A DNA stretch of 64,000 nt from Brassicibacter mesophilus (GTDB lineage Bacteria > Bacillota > Clostridia > Tissierellales > Proteiniboraceae). The notes beneath the pieces are model-generated. The model was given only the letters and a program-made list of their open reading frames with translations. It was not told the origin of the DNA and ran no database searches. Location of the stretch: positions 186,001-250,000 of the forward strand of contig NZ_JBNPXI010000002.1 of assembly GCF_050433385.1 (NCBI RefSeq). Direction: 5' to 3'. Of the stretch, positions 50,965-59,544 are shown in pieces (within the stretch, counting starts at the first letter, position 1; every line of letters begins with the position of its first letter). A program made the position numbers and the translations under genes.

Positions 50965-51456
50965 TTATCTATCCCCCAATCTAATATTTCTGAATTCATA
51001 TAGATAGTCTTTGTTTACGGCAACATGTATAACTGGTGTTTTGTCAAATGATTCTATATTAACTACTCTAATAACTTTAACATCTGCTATATATTCGCCA
51101 GCTCTGTTTAACCCCTTTACTACATCTCCTTGTTTCGGCAAAGGCAAGAATTCATATGGTATTTTGAATATTGCTTCATCTTCTGAGTAGCTTCCATCCA
51201 CAACCATTATGGCCAAGCCAGGACATTTACTTATACAAATTCCACAGCCATTACATAAATCAGTATTTAATGATGGTATATCATTTATATCACTCATTAT
51301 CTTCATTGCTTTCTGATTACAAGCAGTGGAGCAAGGATTACAAGGTATACTTTGATAGCATTCTATTATTGCAACAGGCCCCCTATTTATTCTATCTATG
51401 CTTGGGAAAGCTTCATGAACTAATTCGTTTGATGGAATGCCAGTACTTTCAATCAT
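50965..51456 (-). CDS. 4Fe-4S iron-sulfur subunit of the flavoprotein complex
   Basis: 163 residues. Two groups of cysteines: CYQSIPCNPCSTAC (about residues 33-46) and CNGCGICISKCP (about 68-79), enough for two clusters, followed by a C-terminal domain with beta-strand character (IADVKVIRVVNIESFDKTPVIHVAV). It lies between the two flavoprotein modules with 0 to 1 base gaps. Not part of the classical HcnABC set, so it extends the electron chain; family name unknown to me. Confidence 0.8.
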   Translation of the reverse strand: MIESTGIPSNELVHEAFPSIDRINRGPVAIIECYQSIPCNPCSTACNQKAMKIMSDINDIPSLNTDLCNGCGICISKCPGLAIMVVDGSYSEDEAIFKIPYEFLPLPKQGDVVKGLNRAGEYIADVKVIRVVNIESFDKTPVIHVAVNKDYLYEFRNIRLGDR

Positions 51457-52545
51457 TTATATCACACTCCTTTTAATCTTGTCTATTCCTGATCTAATCT
51501 TTTCTCCAACTGGACCTGAACGTAAAGATAACAGTTGTGCAATATAATCTTCTTTAAGACTTTCATAATCTTTATTTTTATATCCTATACTATTAGCAGC
51601 ACATAGACCTGCTAAATATCCTTCTACCATAGCACTACTAGCCTCTTCAACACCTGAAGCATCCCCGGCTACAAATATGCCTTTTTTTGTAGTTTGATAA
51701 GTATCGTCTCTGACTGGCACTATTCCACCAAGCTCAGGGACATATCTCATTTCACAGTCAGTTTGCATAAGTAATTCTACTAATGGTGTCAATCCTACAG
51801 AAATACATATAACATCAACATCTGTTTCTTTTTCGCTGCCAGGTATTGGCTGCCATTTATCATTTAATTCACAAATAATAGCTTTTTCTAGCTTTTCTTT
51901 ACCAATTGCTTCCTTTATAGTATGCTTTGTATATATAGGAACACCCATTCTTCTTACTTTGGATGCATGTACAAGATATCCACCTATTCTAGGAGAAGCA
52001 TCAATTATAGCGGCAATCTCAACTCCCGCTTGCATTAATTGATAGCTAACTATTAAGCCAATATTTCCTGCACCGACCATCAAAACTCTATTTCCAGGTT
52101 TAACTCCGTATACATTCATCAATGTTTGAACTGCGCCAGCACCATATATACCTGGAAGGTCATTATTAGGAAATGCAAGCACTTTCTCACTAGCACCTGT
52201 AGCTACAATAATAGATTCAGGTTTGATTTTTATATATTTTTTTTTATTTTCTACAGTTATTACGCCGTCCTCATATAATCCTAAAGCTGTGGCATCATTC
52301 ATTATTTCTATATTTGTTTTGTATTCACTTACCTTACTTAAAAGAATATTTGCGATATCAAAGCCTCTAGTTGATGCATATTGCTTTTCTGAGCCAAAAA
52401 ACATGTGTGTCTGTTTTACTAATTGCCCCCCTAACTCTTTATTCCTATCAATTAATAAAACCTTAGCTCCACTTGATGCAGCACTAATTGTAGCACATAA
52501 ACCTGCAGGCCCTCCACCTATAACCACCAAGTCAACACTTTTCAT
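51457..52545 (-). CDS. NAD(P)/FAD-dependent oxidoreductase (HcnB / proline dehydrogenase alpha-like)
   Basis: 362 residues. Two Rossmann motifs: VVIGGGPAGLCATISAASSG (FAD) and MVGAGNIGLIVSYQLMQAG (NAD, about residue 154), with IVATGASEK, GIFVAGDASGVEEASSAM at the C-terminus. No redox CxxC of thioredoxin reductase is present. It matches the pyridine-nucleotide-disulfide-like subunit of HcnABC and dye-linked dehydrogenases, here without the usual fused BFD domain. Its start overlaps the 2Fe-2S gene by 4 bases. Confidence 0.88.
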   Translation of the reverse strand: MKSVDLVVIGGGPAGLCATISAASSGAKVLLIDRNKELGGQLVKQTHMFFGSEKQYASTRGFDIANILLSKVSEYKTNIEIMNDATALGLYEDGVITVENKKKYIKIKPESIIVATGASEKVLAFPNNDLPGIYGAGAVQTLMNVYGVKPGNRVLMVGAGNIGLIVSYQLMQAGVEIAAIIDASPRIGGYLVHASKVRRMGVPIYTKHTIKEAIGKEKLEKAIICELNDKWQPIPGSEKETDVDVICISVGLTPLVELLMQTDCEMRYVPELGGIVPVRDDTYQTTKKGIFVAGDASGVEEASSAMVEGYLAGLCAANSIGYKNKDYESLKEDYIAQLLSLRSGPVGEKIRSGIDKIKRSVI

Positions 52546-52847
52546 AGTATACTCCCCTTCCCATGTTGAGTTTCAACTACCATTCCTTCTTCAAGATCAG
52601 TTGTACAGGTTCTTACATTAGGTTCACCATTAACCACCATAAGACAAGATGAGCAATTGCCAATAGCACAGAAGAATCCTCTTGGTCTATGCTTAAAAAG
52701 ACTTTCTCCTAAAACTCTGACACCAGCTGCATGCAATGCAGCTGCAATAGTTTCTCCCTCATAGCCTTCATATTCTGCACCGTTAAAAGTGAACTGTACT
52801 TTTTTACCTTTATTATAGGTTAAAATTGGATGTTCTTGAATACGCAA
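52542..52847 (-). CDS. 2Fe-2S plant-type ferredoxin subunit (HcnA-like)
   Basis: 101 residues. FFCAIGNCSSCLMVV (C-x4-C-x2-C) and the distal Cys in VRTCTTDLEEGM bind a 2Fe-2S cluster. HcnA, sarcosine oxidase N-terminal domain and proline dehydrogenase small subunits have the same layout. It is the first gene after the sigma-54 promoter and has GAGGGGG before the ATG. Confidence 0.9.
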   Translation of the reverse strand: MRIQEHPILTYNKGKKVQFTFNGAEYEGYEGETIAAALHAAGVRVLGESLFKHRPRGFFCAIGNCSSCLMVVNGEPNVRTCTTDLEEGMVVETQHGKGSIL

Positions 52848-52934
52848 AATGACACTCCCCCTCTAATTAAAATACAAATAGATAGTATCTAGAAAAATAC
52901 TTTTATAATGATTTTGATTTCATTAATAATATTA

Positions 52935-52951
52935 AGCAAAACTTGTGCCAA
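52935..52951 (-). promoter_or_regulatory. Sigma-54 (-24/-12) promoter of the amino-acid oxidation/AOR operon
   Basis: On the minus strand TTGGCACAAGTTTTGCT: TGGCAC, five bases, TTGCT, an exact match to the consensus TGGCAC-N5-TTGCW. It lies 88 bases before the first gene. Confidence 0.93.
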
Positions 52952-52999
52952 TTTTATGATTCGTTTATCATTCAAATTTGCATATTTTGAATAAAGAAA

Positions 53000-53085
53000 A
53001 TGAATAAATGTCAAAAAGTTGACATTTATTCATAATTTTCAGACATTTACGTGTCGGAATATTGACATATGTCGGTATGTCGACA
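53000..53085. promoter_or_regulatory. Three activator sites TGTC-N8-GACA (enhancer/UAS)
   Basis: Sites at 53009-53024 (within a perfect 15-base inverted repeat, arms 53000-53014 and 53019-53033), 53052-53067 and 53070-53085, all TGTC-N8-GACA. They lie about 60-135 bases upstream of the -24 element, the normal distance for sigma-54 activator binding, and end one base after the activator gene's stop codon. Confidence 0.85.
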
Positions 53086-53086
53086 C

Positions 53087-54868
53087 CTATATATTAATTT
53101 TATATTTATCTAGTTTGAAATATAAAGTACTTCTCGGAATATTTAGGAGATTAGCAGCATATGTCTTGTTACCATGCGATAATTTCATAGCTTTACTAAT
53201 AGCTTCTATCTCTGCACTTTCTGTAATAGTTTTTAAATCTAATGAATAGCTATAATCTTGTAGATTACTATTACTAGATTGAGCAAAAAAGCTTTCGGGT
53301 AACAGACTTGCATCTAATCTTTCTTTCTTATTATTTTTGGCTAAAATAATCATTATCTCTACTATATTTCTTAGTTCTCTCACATTTCCTTCCCAATCAT
53401 AATTTATTAATTTCATCATTAAATTGGTATCGATTTCTTTAATGTTTGTCCCATATTTGGTACAAAACTCTTCAGAAAATTTTAGTACTAATTCTGGGAC
53501 ATCATCCTTCCTATCTCGCAATGAGGGTAGTTTTATTAGTACAGAATTTAACCTATAATATAGGTCTTTTCTAAAAGTTCCTTCTGATACCATTTTCTTA
53601 ATATCTTTGTTTGTTGCCGCAATGATTCTAACATCTACTTTGACATGTTTTCCGCTTCCAACTCGTGTAATAATCCCATCTTCTAGTACTCGTAGTATTT
53701 TAGGTTGCATACTCAAGGACATATCTCCTATTTCATCAAGAAATAATGTACCATTATTAGCAAGTTCAAATTTCCCTGCTTTCCCTTCTTTAGACGCTCC
53801 TGTAAACGCTCCTTTTTCATATCCAAAAAGCTCGCTTTCCATTAACTCTTCTGGTATTGCACTACAATTAATAGGAACAAAATATCCTTTTCTTACACTT
53901 TCTATATGAATAGCTCTTGCAAAAACCTCTTTTCCTGTACCGCTCTCGCCTGTTAATAAGATGCTAATATTTGATTTTGCAACACTCTTAGCGAGACTAA
54001 TTACGCGTTTAAAGTCTTCATTGTCGCCAACAATTTGAGAAAAAGAGCATTCACTTTCATTTAGTTTTGATACTTCTTGTTCAAGAATCTTTAAGTTTAA
54101 CTGAGTCTTGTTTAACAACTCAGATAATCTCATTAGTTCAGAAATGTCTCTATCATAGCCTATTCCTCCAATAAGTTTTTCTCCTTCATATAGAGGCGTA
54201 GCACTAATAATGTTATAACAATTGTTTCTCGGACTATTATATACATTTTTATATGGTTTTCCTTCTTTGATTACCTTTGGCAATAAAGCACTAGGAAAAA
54301 AGTTTGTTATAGGTTTGTCTAATATTTCTTTTTTACTTATTTCATACATTTTTTCAGCACTCTTATTCCAAAATCTTGTTATGAGATTGACATCGACTAC
54401 ACTGATAGCAACATTAATATCATCAAGTATCTTTAATAAAATATCACTATTGTTATTAAAAATATTTATCTTTGAATTTAATATTTCATCAATACCTATG
54501 ATTCCAATGATTTTATCTGCACTTTCAACAGGAAGATATTTAGCATGAGTTTCTATCATTACTCTAAAAGCAGCTCTAACTGTATCATTTTTATTTACAG
54601 GAATATGTAGCTTACTATCAGAAGTTTTAAGATAATCTTCTAAACTTATTTTCTCATTATTCATCTTAAGTACATCTGTTGCATCGACTATTGATTTTAC
54701 TACCTCGATTTCATTTTGCATCTCAAAAACAATCACTTTTTTATTATAATTTTTCAATATAATATCTACTAGGTTCTGGCCAACATCCAAGATATTTATC
54801 TTAAATATATCTTTTTTCATAATTTCATGTACTAATATGTCATCTACCTTAAAAATTTCAAATTCCAT
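53087..54868 (-). CDS. Sigma-54-dependent transcriptional activator (CBS-PAS-AAA-Fis HTH)
   Basis: 593 residues. Residues 1-135 form a CBS-domain pair, 150-250 a PAS domain (AISVVDVNLITRFWN), 280-510 the AAA+ domain with Walker A GESGTGKEVFARAIH and the sigma-54-contacting loop GAFTGA, and 555-593 a Fis-type HTH (NKTYAANLLNIPRSTLYFKL). It should bind the three TGTC-N8-GACA sites just downstream of its own gene and activate the neighbouring operon, which runs in the same direction. The inducer, sensed by CBS (nucleotides) or PAS, is unknown. Confidence 0.93.
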   Translation of the reverse strand: MEFEIFKVDDILVHEIMKKDIFKINILDVGQNLVDIILKNYNKKVIVFEMQNEIEVVKSIVDATDVLKMNNEKISLEDYLKTSDSKLHIPVNKNDTVRAAFRVMIETHAKYLPVESADKIIGIIGIDEILNSKINIFNNNSDILLKILDDINVAISVVDVNLITRFWNKSAEKMYEISKKEILDKPITNFFPSALLPKVIKEGKPYKNVYNSPRNNCYNIISATPLYEGEKLIGGIGYDRDISELMRLSELLNKTQLNLKILEQEVSKLNESECSFSQIVGDNEDFKRVISLAKSVAKSNISILLTGESGTGKEVFARAIHIESVRKGYFVPINCSAIPEELMESELFGYEKGAFTGASKEGKAGKFELANNGTLFLDEIGDMSLSMQPKILRVLEDGIITRVGSGKHVKVDVRIIAATNKDIKKMVSEGTFRKDLYYRLNSVLIKLPSLRDRKDDVPELVLKFSEEFCTKYGTNIKEIDTNLMMKLINYDWEGNVRELRNIVEIMIILAKNNKKERLDASLLPESFFAQSSNSNLQDYSYSLDLKTITESAEIEAISKAMKLSHGNKTYAANLLNIPRSTLYFKLDKYKINI

Positions 54869-54949
54869 AAAGATTCCCCCTCTAAACTAATAAATTCCCC
54901 TATTCACTATTATATATTATATTTTTATTATCAGGGAAGAATATGGCAT

Positions 54950-54975
54950 AAAAAAAGACTCACTAGTGAGTCTTT
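54950..54975 (-). terminator. Terminator of purB (minus strand)
   Basis: Perfect 22-base palindrome (AAAGACTCACT and its complement, 54954-54975) with a T run on the minus strand beyond 54954. Confidence 0.88.
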
Positions 54976-56404
54976 AAACATTTAGTTCTATATTAAGTCC
55001 TAATATATCTTTATTGTTTTTAAGGATAGGATCTATATATTCTCCAATGAATTCAACAACCTGCTGAGGAGATCTTCCAATATATTTTGATGGTTCCATG
55101 ATATTTTTTAACTCGTTTTCCTCTAAGTTAAATTTGTTAGAATGTATAATTCTCTGAATTAAATCGTTACCTCGTCCATTTTCTTTTACTTCTTTTGCAG
55201 CTTCCATTGACAACACTCGTATAGTTTCATGTAATTCTTGTCTGTCTCCACCTTTTTTGACTGCTTCCATAAGTATATTTTCAGTTGCCATAAATGGTAG
55301 CTCATTTTCTATGTGCTGCATAATGACATTTTCATATACCACCATTCCACTAAATATATTAACTGATATTTCTAAAATAGCGTCACATGCTAAGAATGAT
55401 TGAGGAATAGAGATTCTTTTATTAGCCGAATCATCTAAAGTTCTTTCAAACCATTGTGTAGAGGATGTCATCACAGGATTCATACTATTGGCCATTATAA
55501 TTCTTGCTAACGAAGCTATTCTTTCACTTCTCATAGGATTCCTTTTATATGCCATAGCAGATGATCCTATTTGATTTTTTTCAAATGGCTCTTCAATCTC
55601 TTTTAAATGTTGCAATAATCGAATGTCATTTGTCATTTTATGAAGTGATTGCGCAATGCTGCTTAGTACATACAGTACATCAGAATCAAGTTTTCTTGTA
55701 TATGTTTGGCCAGTAACAGGATAAGTATTTTCAAATCCCATTTTTTTTGCAACAATCTTATCCAATTTTTTAACTTTTTCATGATCCTCATCAAATAATC
55801 TAAGAAAACTTGCTTGAGTACCTGTCGTTCCTTTTACACCACGAAGTTTCATATTTGAAAGTACATGTTGTAAATTATTGTAGTCAATATATAAATCATG
55901 TAACCAAAGTGTTGCTCTTTTTCCTACAGTTGTTAGTTGTGCAGGCTGGAAATGTGTAAATCCTAATGTCGGCATATCTTTATACTTCAAAGCAAAACTA
56001 GCCACTCTATCCATTAGATTGATCAATTTTTTATTTATTAACGTTAATCCTTTTTTCATCAATATTACATCTGTATTATCTCCAACAAAAGCGCTTGTAG
56101 CTCCTAAATGGATTATTGACCTTGCTTTAGGACATAACTCACCATAAGCATGTATATGAGCCATAACATCATGTCTAAATTCTTTTTCTTTTTGAGAAGC
56201 AACTTCATAGTCTATATTACTTTTATATAGTTTCATTTCATCAATTTGTTCCTGAGTAATATTAAGTCCAAGTTCTTTTTGTGCTTCAGCTAAAGCAATC
56301 CACAATTCCCTCCATGTAATAAATTTTGAATCTGAAGAGAAAATATGAGACATTTCCTTACTTGCGTACCTTGTTATTAATGGGTTTTCATAAACATCTT
56401 TCAT
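54974..56404 (-). CDS. purB: Adenylosuccinate lyase
   Basis: 476 residues. The family signature GSSAMAYKRNPMRSERI (about residue 288) and TSAFVGDNTD and HFQPAQLTTVGKR (containing catalytic His) are present. It makes fumarate from SAICAR and adenylosuccinate in purine synthesis. Length and the SSAMAYKRNP motif place it in the longer, eukaryote-like PurB group common in Clostridia. Unlike most Bacilli it is not in the pur operon; it stands alone between terminators. Confidence 0.94.
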   Translation of the reverse strand: MKDVYENPLITRYASKEMSHIFSSDSKFITWRELWIALAEAQKELGLNITQEQIDEMKLYKSNIDYEVASQKEKEFRHDVMAHIHAYGELCPKARSIIHLGATSAFVGDNTDVILMKKGLTLINKKLINLMDRVASFALKYKDMPTLGFTHFQPAQLTTVGKRATLWLHDLYIDYNNLQHVLSNMKLRGVKGTTGTQASFLRLFDEDHEKVKKLDKIVAKKMGFENTYPVTGQTYTRKLDSDVLYVLSSIAQSLHKMTNDIRLLQHLKEIEEPFEKNQIGSSAMAYKRNPMRSERIASLARIIMANSMNPVMTSSTQWFERTLDDSANKRISIPQSFLACDAILEISVNIFSGMVVYENVIMQHIENELPFMATENILMEAVKKGGDRQELHETIRVLSMEAAKEVKENGRGNDLIQRIIHSNKFNLEENELKNIMEPSKYIGRSPQQVVEFIGEYIDPILKNNKDILGLNIELNV

Positions 56405-56431
56405 TCTTTTACTCCCTTCTTTATTATCATA

Positions 56432-56459
56432 AAAAGATATGAGCTAGCTCATATCTTTT
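56432..56459 (-). terminator. Terminator of the aspartate aminotransferase gene
   Basis: Perfect 28-base palindrome (56432-56459) centred on GCTAGC, with T runs on both sides of its ends. Confidence 0.85.
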
Positions 56460-56477
56460 ATTTTAGTATATTTTATA

Positions 56478-57668
56478 CTATTTTAAAATATTTTCTATTC
56501 TATTTAATCCTTCTATAATGTTTTCCATAGAAGTTGCATACGATAACCTAATAAAATCATCTGATCCAAATGCCAGCCCAGGAATAACTGCAACTTTAGC
56601 CTCTTCTAGAAGTAAGTTTGCAAAGTCAAATGAAGTATTGATAGCTCTTCCTTTGATAGTTTTACCTTTAATTTTAGAAATATTCGCCATAACATAAAAA
56701 GCTCCTTTAGGCTTTCTACAAGACAATTCTGCTATTGAGTTTATTTTCTCTACCATATAATTTCTTCTTTCAACAAAATGTCTTTTCATTTCTTCAATTA
56801 TCTCTTGGTTACCATTTAATCCTTCTACACTTGCATATTGGGAAATAGATGATGCATTTGATGTAGTATGACTTTGGACATTAGTCATAACCTTCACAAT
56901 AGCTTCATCTGCAGCAGCGTATCCTATTCTCCAGCCAGTCATTGCATATGCTTTTGACATACCATTTATTACAATAGTCAAATGTTTTATTTCTTCATTT
57001 AAAGAAGCAATGCTTATATGTTCTTCACCATCATATATTAGTTTTTCGTAGATTTCATCTGATATAACAAATATATTATGTTTAACTGCTAATTCAGCAA
57101 TAGCTAGCAACTCATTTTTACTATATGCAGTACCAGTTGGGTTACTAGGACTATTTAAAATTATTGCTTTTGTTTTATCTGTTATTGCTAATTTTAAATC
57201 TTCTATACAGTATTTAAAGTCGTTTTCTTCTTTAGTTTCTACTGGCACTGGTATTCCATCAGCTAGTTTAATAAACTCTGGATAACTTACCCAGTATGGA
57301 ACAGGCATTATTACTTCATCACCAGGATTTAAAATTGCATACATTGCATTAAAAATTGAATGCTTAGCACCACTCGATACCAGTATATTACTAGGTTTAT
57401 ATAAGAGGTTATTATCTTTTTTAAATTTCTCACAAATTGCTTTTTTTAGCTCTACTATACCTGACGTAGCAGTATATCTTGTATTTCCGTCTTTAATAGC
57501 TTTTATACCTGCTTCTTGAATATTCGTCGGCGTATTAAAATCTGGTTCTCCTGCACCAAATCCTATAACGTCTATTCCATTTGCCTTCATCTCTTTTGCT
57601 TTAGCTGTAATTTCTAACGTAACTGATGGAGAAATCTTTAATGCCCTTTCCGATAGATTAAATTTCAT
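56478..57668 (-). CDS. Aspartate aminotransferase-type PLP enzyme (AspB/AspC)
   Basis: 396 residues. GAGEPDFNTPTNI, NSPSNPTGTAY, IISDEIYEKLIYDG-type block (VISDEIYEKLIYDGEEH), and the PLP lysine in GMSKAYAMTGWRIGYAA (about residue 236) match class I aspartate aminotransferases of Firmicutes. It moves the amino group between aspartate and 2-oxoglutarate; close paralogues use other substrates. Distinct from the other aminotransferase in this window (about residue-level similarity only in the motifs). CGGAGG precedes the ATG. Confidence 0.93.
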   Translation of the reverse strand: MKFNLSERALKISPSVTLEITAKAKEMKANGIDVIGFGAGEPDFNTPTNIQEAGIKAIKDGNTRYTATSGIVELKKAICEKFKKDNNLLYKPSNILVSSGAKHSIFNAMYAILNPGDEVIMPVPYWVSYPEFIKLADGIPVPVETKEENDFKYCIEDLKLAITDKTKAIILNSPSNPTGTAYSKNELLAIAELAVKHNIFVISDEIYEKLIYDGEEHISIASLNEEIKHLTIVINGMSKAYAMTGWRIGYAAADEAIVKVMTNVQSHTTSNASSISQYASVEGLNGNQEIIEEMKRHFVERRNYMVEKINSIAELSCRKPKGAFYVMANISKIKGKTIKGRAINTSFDFANLLLEEAKVAVIPGLAFGSDDFIRLSYATSMENIIEGLNRIENILK

Positions 57669-57774
57669 TATATCATCCTCCGATAATTATTATTTTTAAT
57701 TATTAATTGTTTACTTGTTCATTCTTCTACATTTAATTCCGTTTTCCTTTAAAAAGATAAATTGTTAACGAAAC

Positions 57775-58152
57775 TTAAATATTATATATATCTGATAGAG
57801 TATTTTTTACTATTATTAAAGAATCTTCAAATATTGGTTTGTATAATAACTTTATCTTTTTATAATGCTCATATCCTGTGTCAGTAAGTTTATAGTGCCT
57901 AATAGACCTTTTGTCAGGTTCTTGCCACCATCCTTCAATATATAAATTTTCTTCTAGTTCTCTTAATAGAGGATATATCATACCTGGACTTGGTTCCCAT
58001 TTATTATACAATCTCGCTTTTATTTCATCTATTATCTCGTTACCATAATAACTTTTTTCTTTTAAAAGGTGTAATATGTATAACTTTACAAAAGAGGTTG
58101 TACTTATTTTTGACGGAAATTGCCTATTTCTCTCGTTTTTATAGATGCTCAT
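57775..58152 (-). CDS. PadR-family transcriptional regulator
   Basis: 125 residues from ATG 58152; AAAGGAGTGA lies in the end of the PHP gene. Winged helix with ILHLLKEKSYYGNEIIDEI, PSPGMIYPLLRELEENLYI and RSIRHYKLTDTGYEHY, then a short C-terminal helix for dimer formation. It follows the PHP gene by one base, so they share an mRNA. PadR proteins often repress phenolic-acid or drug-transport genes; the target here is not apparent. Confidence 0.88.
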   Translation of the reverse strand: MSIYKNERNRQFPSKISTTSFVKLYILHLLKEKSYYGNEIIDEIKARLYNKWEPSPGMIYPLLRELEENLYIEGWWQEPDKRSIRHYKLTDTGYEHYKKIKLLYKPIFEDSLIIVKNTLSDIYNI

Positions 58153-58153
58153 T

Positions 58154-58993
58154 TTATTCACTCCTTTTATCATAATAAGAAGCTTTATCTCTTAATAATT
58201 CAAATTGCTCTATATCTATATAAAAATCACCTAACATTGGCTTATTGTCTATTAAAGTACCGTGACAATCTGATCCCCCTGTTTTAATAAGGCCTAAACA
58301 GTCTGCCAAAGACGCTAATTCATTCATTGTATCTCGAGAATGTTTAGAATGTACAACTTCAATTCCATCTATCTCATATTTTATTACTTCGCTAATAATT
58401 TTATCGCTTTCAATCAAGCCTGGGTGTGCTAGAACTGCTACTCCTCCGACACTATGTATCAACTCTATACATTCTTTTACAGATAGTTTTAATCTATCTA
58501 CATATGCTGGTCGATTCCTTCCAATGTATTTAGAAAAAGCTTCTTCAATACTGTCTGCATATCCTTTATTAATTAAAGCTCGGGCAATATGCGGTCTTCC
58601 TACAGCGCCTTTTCCTGCTAAGCTCTTTACATCTTGTACCGTAATTTTTAATCCCATATTAATAAGTTTATTAACTATTTTTTCTCCTCTTATTAAGCGT
58701 GATTCTTTTAGCCTACTAGTAACTCTGTTTAATATTTCAGATTCATAGTCAATATAATATCCCAATATATGTATTTCTTCACCATTAAAATCACAACTGA
58801 ATTCAATACCTGGTATAACTATAATATCATATGATTTTGCTCTATTGATAGCTCTTTTTATCCCGTCAGTAGTATCATGATCAGTAATAGCTATAATTTC
58901 AATATTTTTCTTATTTGCCCAATCAACAACTTCATATGGATGCAATAAGCCATCTGAAGCAGTAGTATGTATATGTAAGTCTACTTTAACCAT
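58154..58993 (-). CDS. PHP-domain phosphoesterase (RNase AM / 3',5'-nucleoside bisphosphate phosphatase-like)
   Basis: 279 residues. Metal-binding motifs of the PHP fold: VDLHIHTTASDG, ITDHDTTDG, GIEFSCD, GRPHIARALI, VLAHPG and GGSDCHG. The family includes YciV/RNase AM, which removes nucleotides from RNA 5' ends and hydrolyses 3',5'-bisphosphonucleotides. AAAGGAG precedes the ATG. Genes nearby are rny (RNase Y) and the PadR regulator. Confidence 0.88.
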   Translation of the reverse strand: MVKVDLHIHTTASDGLLHPYEVVDWANKKNIEIIAITDHDTTDGIKRAINRAKSYDIIVIPGIEFSCDFNGEEIHILGYYIDYESEILNRVTSRLKESRLIRGEKIVNKLINMGLKITVQDVKSLAGKGAVGRPHIARALINKGYADSIEEAFSKYIGRNRPAYVDRLKLSVKECIELIHSVGGVAVLAHPGLIESDKIISEVIKYEIDGIEVVHSKHSRDTMNELASLADCLGLIKTGGSDCHGTLIDNKPMLGDFYIDIEQFELLRDKASYYDKRSE

Positions 58994-59083
58994 TTCTTCT
59001 CCTTTCGAAAAATATCTATTAAATACGTTGTAATATTACATACTTCTATTATATCCAAAATCAAATCGTTTTTGTATAAAAAA

Positions 59084-59107
59084 ACCTGCGCATTTAAAAT
59101 GGCAGGC
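59084..59107 (-). terminator. Terminator of spoVS (minus strand)
   Basis: CCTGC with CATTT pairs with AAATG and GCAGG; on the minus strand the stem is followed by seven T. Confidence 0.8.
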
Positions 59108-59115
59108 TTTTCTTT

Positions 59116-59376
59116 TTACCTAGGTTCAACTATTAGCTTTATAGCTGTTCTTTCTTCTCCATCAATTTCAATGTCTGTAAATGCTGGTATGCATATTAAG
59201 TCAACACCACTAGGAGCAACAAATCCTCGAGCAATAGCTACTGCTTTTACTGCTTGATTTAGAGCACCCGCACCTATTGCTTGGATCTCAGCTGCGCCTT
59301 TTTCTCTTAGCACTCCAGCTAATGCTCCAGCAACAGAATTCGGATTTGATTTTGCTGACACTTTTAATACATCCAT
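59116..59376 (-). CDS. spoVS: Stage V sporulation protein S
   Basis: 86 residues, almost invariant family: VLKVSAKSNPNSVAGALAG, EIQAIGAGALNQAVKAVAIA and GVDLICIPAFTDIEIDGEERTA. It is an Alba-like small protein needed for timely sporulation. AAAGGGGG precedes the ATG, and a sigma-H promoter lies 50-76 bases upstream, as for spoVS in B. subtilis, where it is a sigma-H gene. Confidence 0.96.
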   Translation of the reverse strand: MDVLKVSAKSNPNSVAGALAGVLREKGAAEIQAIGAGALNQAVKAVAIARGFVAPSGVDLICIPAFTDIEIDGEERTAIKLIVEPR

Positions 59377-59426
59377 TAAAAAAGCCCCCTTTAATTATCT
59401 TATTTTATATTGCAATACGTTATTAC

Positions 59427-59452
59427 AATTCTACAAATAACAAAAAAATCCT
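59427..59452 (-). promoter_or_regulatory. Sigma-H promoter of spoVS
   Basis: On the minus strand AGGATTT (59452-59446), 11 bases, then GTAGAATT (59434-59427). This fits the consensus RnAGGAWWW-N11/12-RnnGAATWW exactly. Confidence 0.85.
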
Positions 59453-59517
59453 CCTTTTCCATCTAAATATTTTGAAAATAGTAGAATGATTTTGATGTTT
59501 AACAATTTTGAGAAAAT

Positions 59518-59544
59518 AAAAAAAGAGAAGACAAAGTCCTCTCT
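59518..59544 (-). terminator. Terminator of rny (minus strand)
   Basis: AGAGAGGAC and GTCTTCTCT pair (one G-U) around TTT, followed by a T run on the minus strand. Overlaps the rny stop codon. Confidence 0.85.

Noticed and set aside
49544..52847. Reading the flavoprotein genes as hydrogen cyanide synthase (HcnABC)
   Set aside because: The subunits are homologous, but the BFD domain is split, extra Fe-S subunits and an AOR are present, and cyanide production is not expected in an AOR-linked anaerobic operon. The same subunit types occur in proline and opine dehydrogenases.
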